Source of the DNA: a virus
Strand: one strand, 5' to 3'
Virus record (IMG/VR): IMGVR_UViG_3300009788_000070
Coordinates: 1-39,067 of that record
Length of the DNA stretch: 39,067 nucleotides
Below the pieces are notes generated by a model. The model was not told the DNA's origin. It worked only from the letters and a program-made list of their open reading frames with translations, and did not search any database. The stretch's first letter is position 1, and every line of letters begins with the position of its first letter. Below are positions 22,966 to 30,644 of the stretch, piece by piece. The position numbers and the translations under genes are program-made.

Positions 22966-22984
22966 TGTCCTATTCGATTATCGG
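22966..22984 (-). promoter_or_regulatory. Repeated intergenic motif, copy 3
   Basis: ATAATCGAATAGGACATAAC, about 35-55 bases upstream of ATG 22929, differing from copies 1 and 2 only at the central three bases. Here it is clearly intergenic, away from a stop codon, so it is not just coding constraint. Confidence 0.5.
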
Positions 22985-23012
22985 AGCCCCCACCACCAAG
23001 CGCCGTCTCGCT

Positions 23013-23210
23013 CTACTTGGTTTCCACTACAGAAACCGGCGAAACTACACAAGCCGTCCTGGAAACTGCTCGAACGCTTGGTGGTGGTTTCGACTCCGGG
23101 GCCTCACAAAACAACCACTTCCGCCCTTGGCACGATTGACAGACGTCGTACTTGCCGTCGAACGTCACGTCCTTGCCTGTGCCGTCGCACGCCCAACACT
23201 CAAGTTTCAC
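23013..23210 (-). CDS. DnaJ-type zinc-knuckle small protein
   Basis: 65 aa from GTG 23210 (AGAAGG nine bases upstream, right after the previous TAG). GTGs at 23243 and 23258 are possible. 'CWACDGTGK' and 'CQSCQGRKW' form a DnaJ-like CxxCxGxG zinc-binding pair. The C-terminus is polar. It probably binds a protein or nucleic acid. Confidence 0.65.
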   Translation of the reverse strand: MKLECWACDGTGKDVTFDGKYDVCQSCQGRKWLFCEAPESKPPPSVRAVSRTACVVSPVSVVETK

Positions 23211-23223
23211 GCCGCGACGCCTT

Positions 23224-23502
23224 CTAGGTCTTAAGTTGGCCACCGTGGTCTCTCGCACACCGTATGTCCCGCGAATTAGCCAACGACAATTCGTTAGCCG
23301 CCCGCTGTAATTCTATATTCAGCAGTTCGATTTCCGCACGGGCGGCAATGAGTGATTCGGCAAGCCGTCCTTCATATTGACCGGCGCGGCGCTTGGCAAT
23401 TCTGGCCAACTTTTCACCAGAAAACTGTTGCCCGTCCTCGACTAAGCCTTCATCCTCTAAACGTAATTCTTCTTCGGTCGGTTGATTCGGTTTCTCACCC
23501 AT
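23224..23502 (-). CDS. Small coiled-coil protein, unrecognised
   Basis: 92 aa with GGAG five bases before ATG 23502. An acidic N-terminus (PTEEELRLEDEGLVEDG) is followed by a long helix (~40-80) of Ala/Glu/Leu/Arg with coiled-coil character. No family is recognised. Confidence 0.7.
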   Translation of the reverse strand: MGEKPNQPTEEELRLEDEGLVEDGQQFSGEKLARIAKRRAGQYEGRLAESLIAARAEIELLNIELQRAANELSLANSRDIRCARDHGGQLKT

Positions 23503-23531
23503 CTCGACTCCTCTTTGTTATTCCTACGAGG

Positions 23532-23828
23532 TTATCGGGCCTTTGTACCGCCGCAACGATCCTGAATCATCAGCGCAAAATTTGCTACGTCTGCGGCTTC
23601 GCGTGCGATGCGATGAATATCATTCCTTTTCAGATGTATGCCCACGTCCGTATCGAAGTCTGCCTTGGCTGCCTCACACGACATTCGCAGTTCGGCGACC
23701 TCCTCGCCTAAACGGGAGAACAAATACTCTAAGTCGCATTCGTCCCAAACGCCCTTGTATGCGTTGTCTCTGAGCTTGCTGGTCATGCGTTTCGCGAACC
23801 TTCGTACTGCTTCGGGTATCGTTGCCAT
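23532..23828 (-). CDS. MazG-like nucleotide pyrophosphohydrolase (probable)
   Basis: 98 aa from ATG 23828 (AGGAGG four bases upstream). Contains 'LFSRLGEEVAELRMSCEAA' and later 'REAADVANFALMI'. The EExxE...ExxD arrangement (E-E-V-A-E and E-A-A-D) is the metal-binding signature of MazG-type phosphohydrolases, which hydrolyse NTPs or alarmone-related nucleotides. Phages carry them to manage nucleotide pools or host stress. Length fits single-domain MazG. Confidence 0.75.
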   Translation of the reverse strand: MATIPEAVRRFAKRMTSKLRDNAYKGVWDECDLEYLFSRLGEEVAELRMSCEAAKADFDTDVGIHLKRNDIHRIAREAADVANFALMIQDRCGGTKAR

Positions 23829-23836
23829 CACGCCTC

Positions 23837-24139
23837 CTAGGGCTGCTTGTCTTTGCGGGCCGCCTCGCAACACGATGGGCAGAACGGCTCACCGTACGGA
23901 TCGGCACTCAAAATTTCTGCCTGCTCTATCGGTACTGTTTTACCGCACGAGCACGTATACATAGAGCACCGCTTGACCCCATCCCAACTGATCCGGTCAG
24001 ACAGCAGTTCAGCCCGCGCCTCGCCAAGCTCGACAGGATCAGGTATTTCCATTGCGTCCATCACAATCTCCAAACAGGCCGATGGTGACGCCGCCATATG
24101 CGGATTCGACCGGGCTTCGGCCACACCTTTTAACGCCAC
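23837..24139 (-). CDS. Zinc-binding small protein
   Basis: 100 aa from GTG 24139, the start closest to the previous stop; its SD is poor. The C-terminal half has 'CSMYTCSCGKTVP' and 'FCPSCCEAARK', a treble-clef-like zinc site. The N-terminal half is helical. No function is recognised. Confidence 0.65.
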   Translation of the reverse strand: MALKGVAEARSNPHMAASPSACLEIVMDAMEIPDPVELGEARAELLSDRISWDGVKRCSMYTCSCGKTVPIEQAEILSADPYGEPFCPSCCEAARKDKQP

Positions 24140-24148
24140 CGCCAGCCG

Positions 24149-24361
24149 TTAGTCTTGCTCCAGGGCGGCTACGGCAAGCTTCACGCCAATCAATTCAAAC
24201 CGAAACGCCTGTGTCTGCGCCTTGTGGGTCGCGTGTTTCCGGCCACGCAACTGGCTGATTACTTGTCGCAATTCGTCACGCGAACATCGAAGGCAATCCA
24301 AGAACGCCTCCCGCAGCAAATCATCGTCCGCCAATATCTCAGCCTCAGTCAACTTTGCCAT
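24149..24361 (-). CDS. Small helical protein, unrecognised
   Basis: 70 aa, starting 17 bases inside the upstream gene. Helical: 'EAEILADDDLLREAFLDCLRCSRDELRQVISQLRG' then a second helix ending in 'LAVAALEQD'. No motif is recognised. Confidence 0.68.
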   Translation of the reverse strand: MAKLTEAEILADDDLLREAFLDCLRCSRDELRQVISQLRGRKHATHKAQTQAFRFELIGVKLAVAALEQD

Positions 24362-25070
24362 CGGCGGACTCCAGCTCGATGAGGGCGAGAATGTCGTTTA
24401 CCAGCACCGCACGATCTCCCTGTACTGTCGCGTGACACGGCAAGGCGTACGCTTTCTTGAGCCACTTCACCCTCCCGAACTTCTCGCCGTTCGCTTGGCC
24501 TGCTTCAAAAGTCAGTCGATCCATATCCCATCGACCGCTTCCCTGAGCAACCGCACTGCGATAGTCCGCCATGTACGCCTTGAACCCATCGAACCCCGTC
24601 GCCTCGGGGACCGCCTCCTGCTTGGGACGCTTGAGGGCTAGGATGCGCCGGATGTTTTGGCCTAATGTTCGATTGTACGCACCCGGCTGGCCCAGCACTG
24701 CCGCCGCCTCATCGAACGCCTCATCCCGCACCTCGTCACGGCTCTTGCGGTTGCTGGCGAGGGCGGCTTGCCAACCGTTATACGCAGCATGAACAGTGCC
24801 AATATCAGGGCTTGTCCCTGCAAAGTGTTTCGTCTTCCACGCCTCAAACGCCGCGTCGTCGGGGTCGGAGCACATGGTATCAATGGCCGCTTCAAGGGCA
24901 GCTCCGTCCGCGTCGGCGGGCGGGGCGGGCTCTTCTCGGTCACGTAATTCATGGTACAGCGTATTGAGGCGACCTTTGTCCACGTTAGGCACTGCGCCAT
25001 GAAATCCGCGCACGTATTCGAGCTTGGCCATCTCTTCCAGCCGCTCCACCTGTTTCGATAGTTCGCTCAT
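24345..25070 (-). CDS. Phage protein with FEAW/GWQAA region (Ead/Ea22-like type)
   Basis: 241 aa, ATG 25070 overlapping the previous stop (ATGA). The N-terminus is a coiled-coil helix. Residues ~73-105 read 'FEAWKTKHFAG...AAYNGWQAALASNR', a short module seen in many phage early proteins of unknown role. The C-terminal third is alpha/beta. Lambda Ea-type host-takeover or accessory function is only a loose analogy. Confidence 0.72.
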   Translation of the reverse strand: MSELSKQVERLEEMAKLEYVRGFHGAVPNVDKGRLNTLYHELRDREEPAPPADADGAALEAAIDTMCSDPDDAAFEAWKTKHFAGTSPDIGTVHAAYNGWQAALASNRKSRDEVRDEAFDEAAAVLGQPGAYNRTLGQNIRRILALKRPKQEAVPEATGFDGFKAYMADYRSAVAQGSGRWDMDRLTFEAGQANGEKFGRVKWLKKAYALPCHATVQGDRAVLVNDILALIELESADGKVD

Positions 25071-25267
25071 CGCTTGGCCTTTCGTTTCTTCGCTGCACCC
25101 TTTATAGTCTTGGCGACCTTGGCATAGGTCGGCGACGCGCGAACCATCGCGGCCAGTGCCGACGAAGCCGACCGGTCATCGATCGAGCTGATGAACTCGC
25201 AAACGTCCAGTACGTCTGCATACTTCCCGTCGTCCGTGTCTCGTCTCAAGTTGATGTTGTTTAACAT
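25067..25267 (-). CDS. Small basic-tailed protein, unrecognised
   Basis: 66 aa from ATG 25267. The acidic first half (DVLDVCEFISSIDD) is followed by a helix and a strongly basic C-terminus (KTIKGAAKKRKAKR). The SD is weak. The stop is coupled to the next start. Possibly nucleic-acid binding. Confidence 0.65.
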   Translation of the reverse strand: MLNNINLRRDTDDGKYADVLDVCEFISSIDDRSASSALAAMVRASPTYAKVAKTIKGAAKKRKAKR

Positions 25268-25331
25268 ACCCTAGCTTACTCCATGTATCACGGTGGTGCA
25301 AGTGCAATCCGAAGATAATCTTGCCGCCTCT

Positions 25332-25946
25332 TTATCTCGCACCCTTCCACCGCTTGAGCAGGCGATCAATCTCGCTGTCGTGCGACTTCATCGCGTCAAG
25401 GCCCGCAGCGGTCATGCCGCAATTCGAGTCTTTGGTGTACCAGATCGACATTTTCTCAGGCCATGTCCACTTGAAGGCGATGCGTACCTCGTTGCAGGTG
25501 AACGCTTCGGTTACCTTCATGGTGACGACGCCGGAGGGCTTCGCCGACACGCGGCTCACAAAGTTCTCGTGCCCGCTGGTCAGCCCGAATTGACGATGGA
25601 GCATGGTGAGCACTGCCGTAGCCCGAAGCTCTCCCATCGTCTCGCCAAGCTCTTCCGGCTTCACCGGGGCAGGGCCGAGGGTTCCCTCGTTTTCCCAAAA
25701 CCGCTGGTTGATGAACTTGGAAACATGCTCGACATATTGAATGTTTCCCGCCGCACGCTGCACGACCACGCCTCTATGATTGTTCCGCCGTTCGCACCAC
25801 CCATGCAGGTCGGCCACCGTCTCGCCGTCGTCTTGCGCCTGGAGCCACGCCTTATAGGCTAGCGACTTGGCACCCGTCCGGGTGGACACCTTCCAGCACG
25901 CCTCGAAGTCTGGCGGGTAGTCGATTTTCCTGCTACGTTTCGCCAT
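25332..25946 (-). CDS. Replication-organiser C-terminal-like protein
   Basis: 204 aa with AAGGA five bases before ATG 25946. Residues ~9-40 ('YPPDFEACWKVSTRTGAKSLAYKAWLQAQ') and 'YVEHVSKFINQRFWENE' (~71-87) follow the 'F..FW..YP...K..A..AW' and 'WL...RW.DE' modules found at the C-terminus of phage replication proteins that recruit host helicase or loader. The rest is a beta-rich domain of unknown role. The HTH half is not fused here; 20888-21121 may supply it (inference). Confidence 0.6.
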   Translation of the reverse strand: MAKRSRKIDYPPDFEACWKVSTRTGAKSLAYKAWLQAQDDGETVADLHGWCERRNNHRGVVVQRAAGNIQYVEHVSKFINQRFWENEGTLGPAPVKPEELGETMGELRATAVLTMLHRQFGLTSGHENFVSRVSAKPSGVVTMKVTEAFTCNEVRIAFKWTWPEKMSIWYTKDSNCGMTAAGLDAMKSHDSEIDRLLKRWKGAR

Positions 25947-26385
25947 CGGTTTCCTTTCGGTAGGCGGCGAGCTTCGGCGATATTACGCACCAAGTACATT
26001 CACCACACGCCGGACCAATTCTGCCTCGTCTATGGTTTACGCAAACCTCCTCTTCGCCTTCCACCGCCGCCGCCAGCGCTTCGGCTCGGTCGTGGAGGGC
26101 TAGGAGGAGGTGTACGTCCACCGAATTAGCAGCGATGAACGCGCAGTCCGCCGTCGCCTGAATCTCGCTAGGGCGCTTAGCGTATTTGCCCCCGCGAGGT
26201 TGCGGCAATCCTTTTGAAACAACATTCTTGCGCTTAGTGCAGTTGGGCTGCGCGGGGTTCGACGGGGCTGGCGAATGAATATTGACGCCACATTCGGTCT
26301 CGACCACTTTCCACGGGCCAGGGCTGGCGGCCTCCAACCGTTTCCGTATCTCCGCGATCCGCTCAGCTCGGCTCTGCTCGCTCAT
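25933..26385 (-). CDS. Phage early protein of the 'RIAEIRKRLEAA.PGPW' type
   Basis: 150 aa, AAAGGAT upstream of ATG 26385. The opening 'ERIAEIRKRLEAASPGPWKVV' and 'ATADCAFIAANSVDVHLLLAL' are typical of a widespread phage family of unknown function. The C-terminal 'CVNHRRGRIGPACGECTWC' adds a possible zinc site. Confidence 0.75.
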   Translation of the reverse strand: MSEQSRAERIAEIRKRLEAASPGPWKVVETECGVNIHSPAPSNPAQPNCTKRKNVVSKGLPQPRGGKYAKRPSEIQATADCAFIAANSVDVHLLLALHDRAEALAAAVEGEEEVCVNHRRGRIGPACGECTWCVISPKLAAYRKETDGET

Positions 26386-26388
26386 CGT

Positions 26389-26646
26389 TCATCCTTTCGC
26401 GGCGGGGTTAGAGGCAGCATACTCGTCACGCTCTGTTTGCGTGAGTCCTCCAGGGTAGCCGCCGGGCCGTAACCTTCGTTCCTTCATAATGGCTCTGCAT
26501 TCCTCGCATATCCTCGGGCTGGCTCCGTTCTTGTAGACGACCGGAGTAAACGCCACGCCACAATATTCACAGTGACGATCGGGTCCGTAGTTGGCCTCGA
26601 CCTTGCCGGTGCCGGAACATGCTTTACAATCAGCCCAACCTTTCAT
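26389..26646 (-). CDS. Zinc-knuckle small protein
   Basis: 85 aa. 'CKACSGTGKVE' at ~8-18 (DnaJ-like), then 'CEYCGVAFTPVVYKNGASPRICEECRA', two more pairs. It probably binds one or two zinc ions. The ORF starts at ATG 26646 with AAGGAAA upstream. Function unknown. Confidence 0.75.
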   Translation of the reverse strand: MKGWADCKACSGTGKVEANYGPDRHCEYCGVAFTPVVYKNGASPRICEECRAIMKERRLRPGGYPGGLTQTERDEYAASNPAAKG

Positions 26647-26675
26647 CGCCGTTTCCTTTCGCTGAAATTAGGGGG

Positions 26676-26873
26676 CTACGCGCCGAAGTCGCCTGCCGTC
26701 GCCCAGTACAACCGCTTGAGCCAATCAAGAACTTGGACGTGCTCGCAACCGGCGTCCAGCATTTCGACAGCGATACAGTAGAACGTGTCGGCAGATTTCT
26801 CGCCGCCACCTTCGCCAAAAATCTCATCAATCTTCATCTTCATCACAACGGATAAGTCGCAAACGTCATCCAT
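26676..26873 (-). CDS. Small protein, unrecognised
   Basis: 65 aa from ATG 26873, set by AAGG upstream; a longer frame to 26921 has no SD. Starts MDDVCDLSVVMKMKIDEIFGEGG, acidic, and ends in 'VLDWLKRLYWATAGDF'. No family is recognised. The perfect palindrome CCAAATTTGG lies at 26888-26897, just upstream. Confidence 0.65.
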   Translation of the reverse strand: MDDVCDLSVVMKMKIDEIFGEGGGEKSADTFYCIAVEMLDAGCEHVQVLDWLKRLYWATAGDFGA

Positions 26874-27278
26874 AATTTCCCTTTCGACCAAATTTGGGTT
26901 GGGTGCTACAAGCGCACGCATTCCTTTGGCATTCTACGCTGCCTGTTCGATACTCGCAGTTCGCAGCAACAGTCCTGGCCGTCTCCATGACAGCCCATCG
27001 TTGGCATTTAGATTACAGTCGTCAGTCTTTCGACGCTCGGCGGCGATTGCGTATGCCGGATGAACCAGGACGTATGCGTTACGCAGGATCGACTACCTGC
27101 CCGTTGCCTGGAATTAAGCCTACCGATTTTTGGTGCCAATCCGGGGGCGTGCCCGGCCATTATTGACGACTTGCCTTGCATCCGTGAACTCGTCACGGCG
27201 TGCTGTTCCCCGTTTGTTCGGTCCGAGAGACGGGGATTGCACTCTCGCTGTTGTGTGAATTGTTTGGACATTTTTGGG
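26874..27278. other. 405-bp gap, no convincing gene
   Basis: It holds the palindrome CCAAATTTGG (26888-26897) and a hairpin CCCCGT...ACGGGG at 27207-27234 whose loop contains TCGGTCCGA. An 87-codon minus-strand frame (27008-27271) has no SD and a composition unlike neighbours. I see no clear terminator after the GHKL gene and no consensus promoter. Confidence 0.5.
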
Positions 27279-28325
27279 CTATCGCCAATCCTTCGCGTCT
27301 TCCATCAAGGCATCAAACTCTCGCTGTGCTTCTGTGCTGAGGCTCGTTAGGAACTGATGCGAGAACGCCTCAAGACGCTCTACCGGTGTTCCTTGGCGAT
27401 TGAACACGAACGCATGAAGACGCCTCAGGAGGTCTCTGAGAGGCTGTGACACGAGTTGCGTCTTGCAGCCACGCACTCGGTCCATCTCGTCTTGCGAACA
27501 AACAGGGATCGCGTCGGGGTGTTCTTCGAGATACTGGCTGACGATGTACTCGTTGGCGTCCGCCGAGGGGTGCGATACATATTGCGTGTCTGGCGTACCC
27601 CTCTTGAGCGCTTCGTAGAGTTCCGGGGTTTTGCCTGCGGTCTCCCACAGTCTCGCCGCCGCATACGTGACTTCGAAATTGCTGGCCATGCCTCTGTCGC
27701 GGTCCAGTTTGATTCGGCCTGGAGAGAAGTTGTAACCGAAGCCCAGCCCCTCGATTTCGCACACGAACAGACCGCTCACGAACACGCGGCCCCTCAAGTA
27801 TTCTTCGTAGAGGATGCGGTTGTCGTCAACGTCTCGCAGGTAGTTCTCGTTGATCTTACCGATGTCGTCCGCTGTCACGTCGGTGATGTAGAAAAATACG
27901 CCGTCCTTCGGGTTCTGGTCTTCGCTGATCGTCACCGTCAACAAGTGCTCTTGGTACTCATCGCTGTACTCAAACGACGGCTTCCAAATTGTGCCGTTGT
28001 TGCGGATCGTTACAGCGTATTGCAGCCGAGTCAGAACGAGTAGGGCCAGCTTGAAGCCCTCCCCGAATTGGCCAATCATCTTCGCGTTGTCGCGCTTGCT
28101 GCTCATGCCAAGCAATAGGCAACGCGGCTCTAGCCTGCAATTCGTTGTGCCGATGCACAACTCGTAGTCTTGATTGCCGCCCTCGTAATCGAAAACCTGT
28201 TCGCAATTCTTGTCGGCCGCGCACTGGTCGATCGAGTTCTGTAGAAGTTCTCGGCACGCTTCCCACAGACCCCACGACATGACGTACTCGGGCGAGAGGG
28301 AGAGGGTGTACTTCTTGGGCTCCAT
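27279..28325 (-). CDS. GHKL-fold ATPase (Hsp90/MORC-like)
   Basis: 348 aa from ATG 28325 (GGAGG six bases upstream; the ATG before it is too close). Near residue 26 'ELLQNSIDQ' is the N box (Glu-3-Asn-2-Asp). 'LGMSSKRDNAKMIGQFGEGFKLAL' near ~72-95 is the lid/G2 box. The usual DxGxG of the G1 box is absent: the equivalent segment reads 'IGTTNCRL'. The second half has no recognised effector domain. GHKL ATPases clamp DNA or proteins in an ATP-dependent way. It is adjacent to ERF, exonuclease and SSB-like genes, so a role in phage DNA processing is inferred. Likely promoter at 28436-28464. Confidence 0.82.
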   Translation of the reverse strand: MEPKKYTLSLSPEYVMSWGLWEACRELLQNSIDQCAADKNCEQVFDYEGGNQDYELCIGTTNCRLEPRCLLLGMSSKRDNAKMIGQFGEGFKLALLVLTRLQYAVTIRNNGTIWKPSFEYSDEYQEHLLTVTISEDQNPKDGVFFYITDVTADDIGKINENYLRDVDDNRILYEEYLRGRVFVSGLFVCEIEGLGFGYNFSPGRIKLDRDRGMASNFEVTYAAARLWETAGKTPELYEALKRGTPDTQYVSHPSADANEYIVSQYLEEHPDAIPVCSQDEMDRVRGCKTQLVSQPLRDLLRRLHAFVFNRQGTPVERLEAFSHQFLTSLSTEAQREFDALMEDAKDWR

Positions 28326-28435
28326 CATTTGCCTCCGCGCATAAAAATGCCGCCCAACGCGCCCGGCTCATCACAGCCATAACGTCGGGACGGCAAGTAT
28401 TGGATTTGGTTGTTGTGATGATTGGGCATATCGCC

Positions 28436-28464
28436 ACGTTACCTAGTTAGTTTTCTCATGTCAA
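28436..28464 (-). promoter_or_regulatory. Sigma-70-like promoter for the GHKL gene
   Basis: TTGACA (28464-28459), exactly 17 bases, then TAACGT (28441-28436), in the 196-bp gap between the SSB-like gene and the GHKL ATPase. The -35 is perfect, the -10 matches only three of six. It would add a separate transcript for the GHKL gene. Confidence 0.55.
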
Positions 28465-28524
28465 GCCTCTGGAAAACTTCAGAATGGAATGCTGTCGTCG
28501 CTTGGCACCACGGCCAGCGGCGTA

Positions 28525-28773
28525 TCAAAATCCGGCAAAGCCATCGTTTGTCACGGGGTCCGCTGGCGGCGGCGATTGGTCTCGCGGCACCTGAAAACGA
28601 AGGCTGAGATAGTTCTTGCCGTCGCTACCCGTCTGAATCCAGCCAGCCATTTCGAGCTGTTTACCGTCGATATTGCAGTCGCCGCGAAAGTCGGGCGTTT
28701 TATCGTCCGGCTTCTTGAATTGGTTCTTGCGAAAGAATCCCGTATTCTCGCTAGTCACGTCCTGTCTTGGCAT
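28525..28773 (-). CDS. Small SSB-like accessory protein with acidic-aromatic tail
   Basis: 82 aa with AGGAGG six bases before ATG 28773. 'NTGFFRKNQFKKPDDKTPDFRGDCNIDGKQLEMAGWIQTG...KNYLSLRF' is a compact beta-barrel-like family recurring beside phage recombination genes. The tail ends NDGFAGF, and the ERF protein just upstream ends GDFAGF. Shared acidic-aromatic ends are the hallmark of SSB-type partner-docking tails. I infer a common partner for both proteins. Confidence 0.72.
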   Translation of the reverse strand: MPRQDVTSENTGFFRKNQFKKPDDKTPDFRGDCNIDGKQLEMAGWIQTGSDGKNYLSLRFQVPRDQSPPPADPVTNDGFAGF

Positions 28774-28784
28774 AATTGTCCTCC

Positions 28785-29252
28785 TTAGAAGCCTGCGAAA
28801 TCACCTCTGTTTGTGTCGGGGGCCGCGCCCTCGCCCGTCTTCTTCTTGCGATCCATCGCACCTTCGGCGTCGTCGTCCTTATCGGTCATCAAGCCGAATA
28901 TTGCAGCCAGGCCGTAGCGTCGAGCGTACGTCACGCAAGATCCGGTGGCTTGCGGCGACGCCTTGTCCAGTGTCCAGGTCATCGTGCCGCTAATCCACTG
29001 CTGCGACTCGGCGTGCATGACAACAGTCGTAAGACTCAGCGTTCCGCGCTCTGACTCTTTGCCTGGCTGAATGATGAACAAGCCATGCTCGAACATCGTG
29101 TCGTGAATGTGTTCCCAAACCGTCAACAGATCGGCATACTTGCTCTTGAAGAATGGGTTGTCCGATTTCTTCGGAGCCGGACCGAGCTTCTTCTGGATCT
29201 CGAACATGGCCGGGACGACCTTATCTATTTTCTCGCTATGCTGCATTGCCAT
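28785..29252 (-). CDS. erf: ERF-family single-strand annealing recombinase
   Basis: 155 aa, AGGAG four bases before ATG 29252 and 17 bases overlap with the exonuclease gene. Core 'NPFFKSKYADLLTVWEHIHDTMFEHGLFIIQP' and the signature 'GSCVTYARRYGLAAIFGLMTDKDDDAEGA' (~103-131) mark the ERF superfamily, which anneals complementary strands during phage recombination and circularisation. The tail ends GDFAGF. It pairs with the RecE-type exonuclease directly upstream. Confidence 0.92.
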   Translation of the reverse strand: MAMQHSEKIDKVVPAMFEIQKKLGPAPKKSDNPFFKSKYADLLTVWEHIHDTMFEHGLFIIQPGKESERGTLSLTTVVMHAESQQWISGTMTWTLDKASPQATGSCVTYARRYGLAAIFGLMTDKDDDAEGAMDRKKKTGEGAAPDTNRGDFAGF

Positions 29253-30054
29253 ACTTCTCCTTCAATCTCAGGACATCCTGATACCACCGTCGACCGAACG
29301 CCAGCATTTCCGGCGTATAGCGCACTCGCCACGTCACCGGCACGCCGTCGTCATCGTGGGCCGTTTTGCTCACGACGATGTTGAAAAAATCGCGCGGCAC
29401 AATATCCGTCGCCGACGCATACAGGTCACAATAGAACGCCGCCTGCGAGGCGTAGCCGTACTTGACGATCGACTCGTTGAACATCACAGCGTCGAGCATC
29501 GAGGTCGTCTTAATGTCGCCGATGACAACCTCGCCATCCTGTGGCAGCTCAAGATCGAGCATGCCCTTGCATAGCACGCCGTCTAGTTCGGCGATAACCA
29601 CAACCTGGGCCTTTCGCTCGCACGCGAAAAACGCGCCTGTCTCTTTGGACTTGGTCAACGCATCGCCACGTCGCTGTGCCGCTCGGTGATTCTCGAATCG
29701 CACGGCCTCATACGCCACGCTGCCTTGTTTCTTTTGCTGTGCTAGTTTCCACGCCTTGCCGAGATCGGTATTGAACTTGTGCTTCTGGTGGCCCTCTTCG
29801 TCGCGATCGTCGGGCAATGTGAAATACCGAAGGGCGTACGACGTCGGGTCCAACGCGAATAGCTCGGCGAGGTTGCCAGCCTGGGCGTTGGCGCTACTGA
29901 TCTTGCGCTTGACATCGCACGCGGCGAATTCCTGCAAGTCGCTGTGGCAGACGTAGGGCAATGCTCGGTATTCCGAGTCAGTTATATTGCGATGGACGCC
30001 CGGCCCGTAGGCCGCGAGCGCGGCGTCGGGTTTTGTTGCTAGTGCCTCAGTCAT
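29236..30054 (-). CDS. RecE/exonuclease VIII-like PD-(D/E)XK nuclease
   Basis: 272 aa from ATG 30054 (ATGA overlap). N-terminal 'ITDSEYRALPYVCHSDLQEF' module, then 'VLCKGMLDLELPQDGEVVIGDIKTT' with Asp167 and Asp180-Ile-Lys182 as the PD-(D/E)XK catalytic triad. Gln and Tyr in 'YASQAAFYCDLY' (~200-212) match the DUF3799 family. These exonucleases resect duplex DNA to give single strands for an annealing protein, here the ERF encoded next. Confidence 0.92.
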   Translation of the reverse strand: MTEALATKPDAALAAYGPGVHRNITDSEYRALPYVCHSDLQEFAACDVKRKISSANAQAGNLAELFALDPTSYALRYFTLPDDRDEEGHQKHKFNTDLGKAWKLAQQKKQGSVAYEAVRFENHRAAQRRGDALTKSKETGAFFACERKAQVVVIAELDGVLCKGMLDLELPQDGEVVIGDIKTTSMLDAVMFNESIVKYGYASQAAFYCDLYASATDIVPRDFFNIVVSKTAHDDDGVPVTWRVRYTPEMLAFGRRWYQDVLRLKEKYGNAA

Positions 30055-30242
30055 TGTCCTAGTCCTTCTGCTTTCAGTAGCGCTGCTCGTGCCACGTTGC
30101 GTGCGTTAGCATCGTTCCTGTTCAACATGCCCTGAAGGGCAGCGTACAAATCCTCGGCGGCGTCGCGCTTCAGTTGCCATGCGGCCTCGTTTGCGCACTG
30201 CGTTATGGTTTGAACGCCAAGCGGTCCGCCATCATTTTCCAT
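30051..30242 (-). CDS. Small helical protein, unrecognised
   Basis: 63 aa from ATG 30242; the stop overlaps the exonuclease start as ATGA. Helical with 'ANEAAWQLKRDAAEDLYAALQGMLN' and 'ARNVARAALLKAEGL'. This 'ARAALAKA' ending is common in small phage proteins that sit beside nucleases. Role unknown. Confidence 0.72.
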   Translation of the reverse strand: MENDGGPLGVQTITQCANEAAWQLKRDAAEDLYAALQGMLNRNDANARNVARAALLKAEGLGQ

Positions 30243-30329
30243 TGATTCATCCCCTAAACAGCCCCGCCGCCCGGCACAATCCGTTGAGCCATCTCCGTAT
30301 CCGGGCGATTGACGCTGCTCCCATCGACG

Positions 30330-30632
30330 CTACGTCTTGTTCGCTGTACTCTCGACGCTTCCAGTATTGGCCGGTGATGATGAGGGGGGCTGGGCTTGAG
30401 CCAATACTTGTGCAATCCGTACTTCGATGCACTTCCCCCATACTGATTCGTCGAGGTTGCACTGGATCTCTTCGAGCAGCTCCTTCATCTTTTCCGCCGC
30501 CATAAAGTTGTAGGCGTGCTGGCGTGCATCTGCCGGGCTTTCTCCGTACACCACTGCGACCGTCCTGCCCGTTGGCGTGCGAATGGCACGGTAGTATCCA
30601 CAGGGCTCTAGCCTCCACTCGCCGTCCGCCAT
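30330..30632 (-). CDS. Small phage protein, unrecognised
   Basis: 100 aa with AGGAGG six bases before ATG 30632. Starts with a beta-hairpin-like 'GEWRLEPCGYYRAIRTPTGRTVAVVYGESPADARQHAYNF', then a helix and a Ser/Pro-rich tail. After its stop, 83 bases to the next gene contain only a 25-codon frame. Confidence 0.75.
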   Translation of the reverse strand: MADGEWRLEPCGYYRAIRTPTGRTVAVVYGESPADARQHAYNFMAAEKMKELLEEIQCNLDESVWGKCIEVRIAQVLAQAQPPSSSPANTGSVESTANKT

Positions 30633-30644
30633 AACATTCCTCCT

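Noticed and set aside
25293-25862. Plus-strand frame of 189 codons
   Set aside because: Antisense to the replication-organiser-like gene at 25332-25946, which has an SD and a recognisable pattern.
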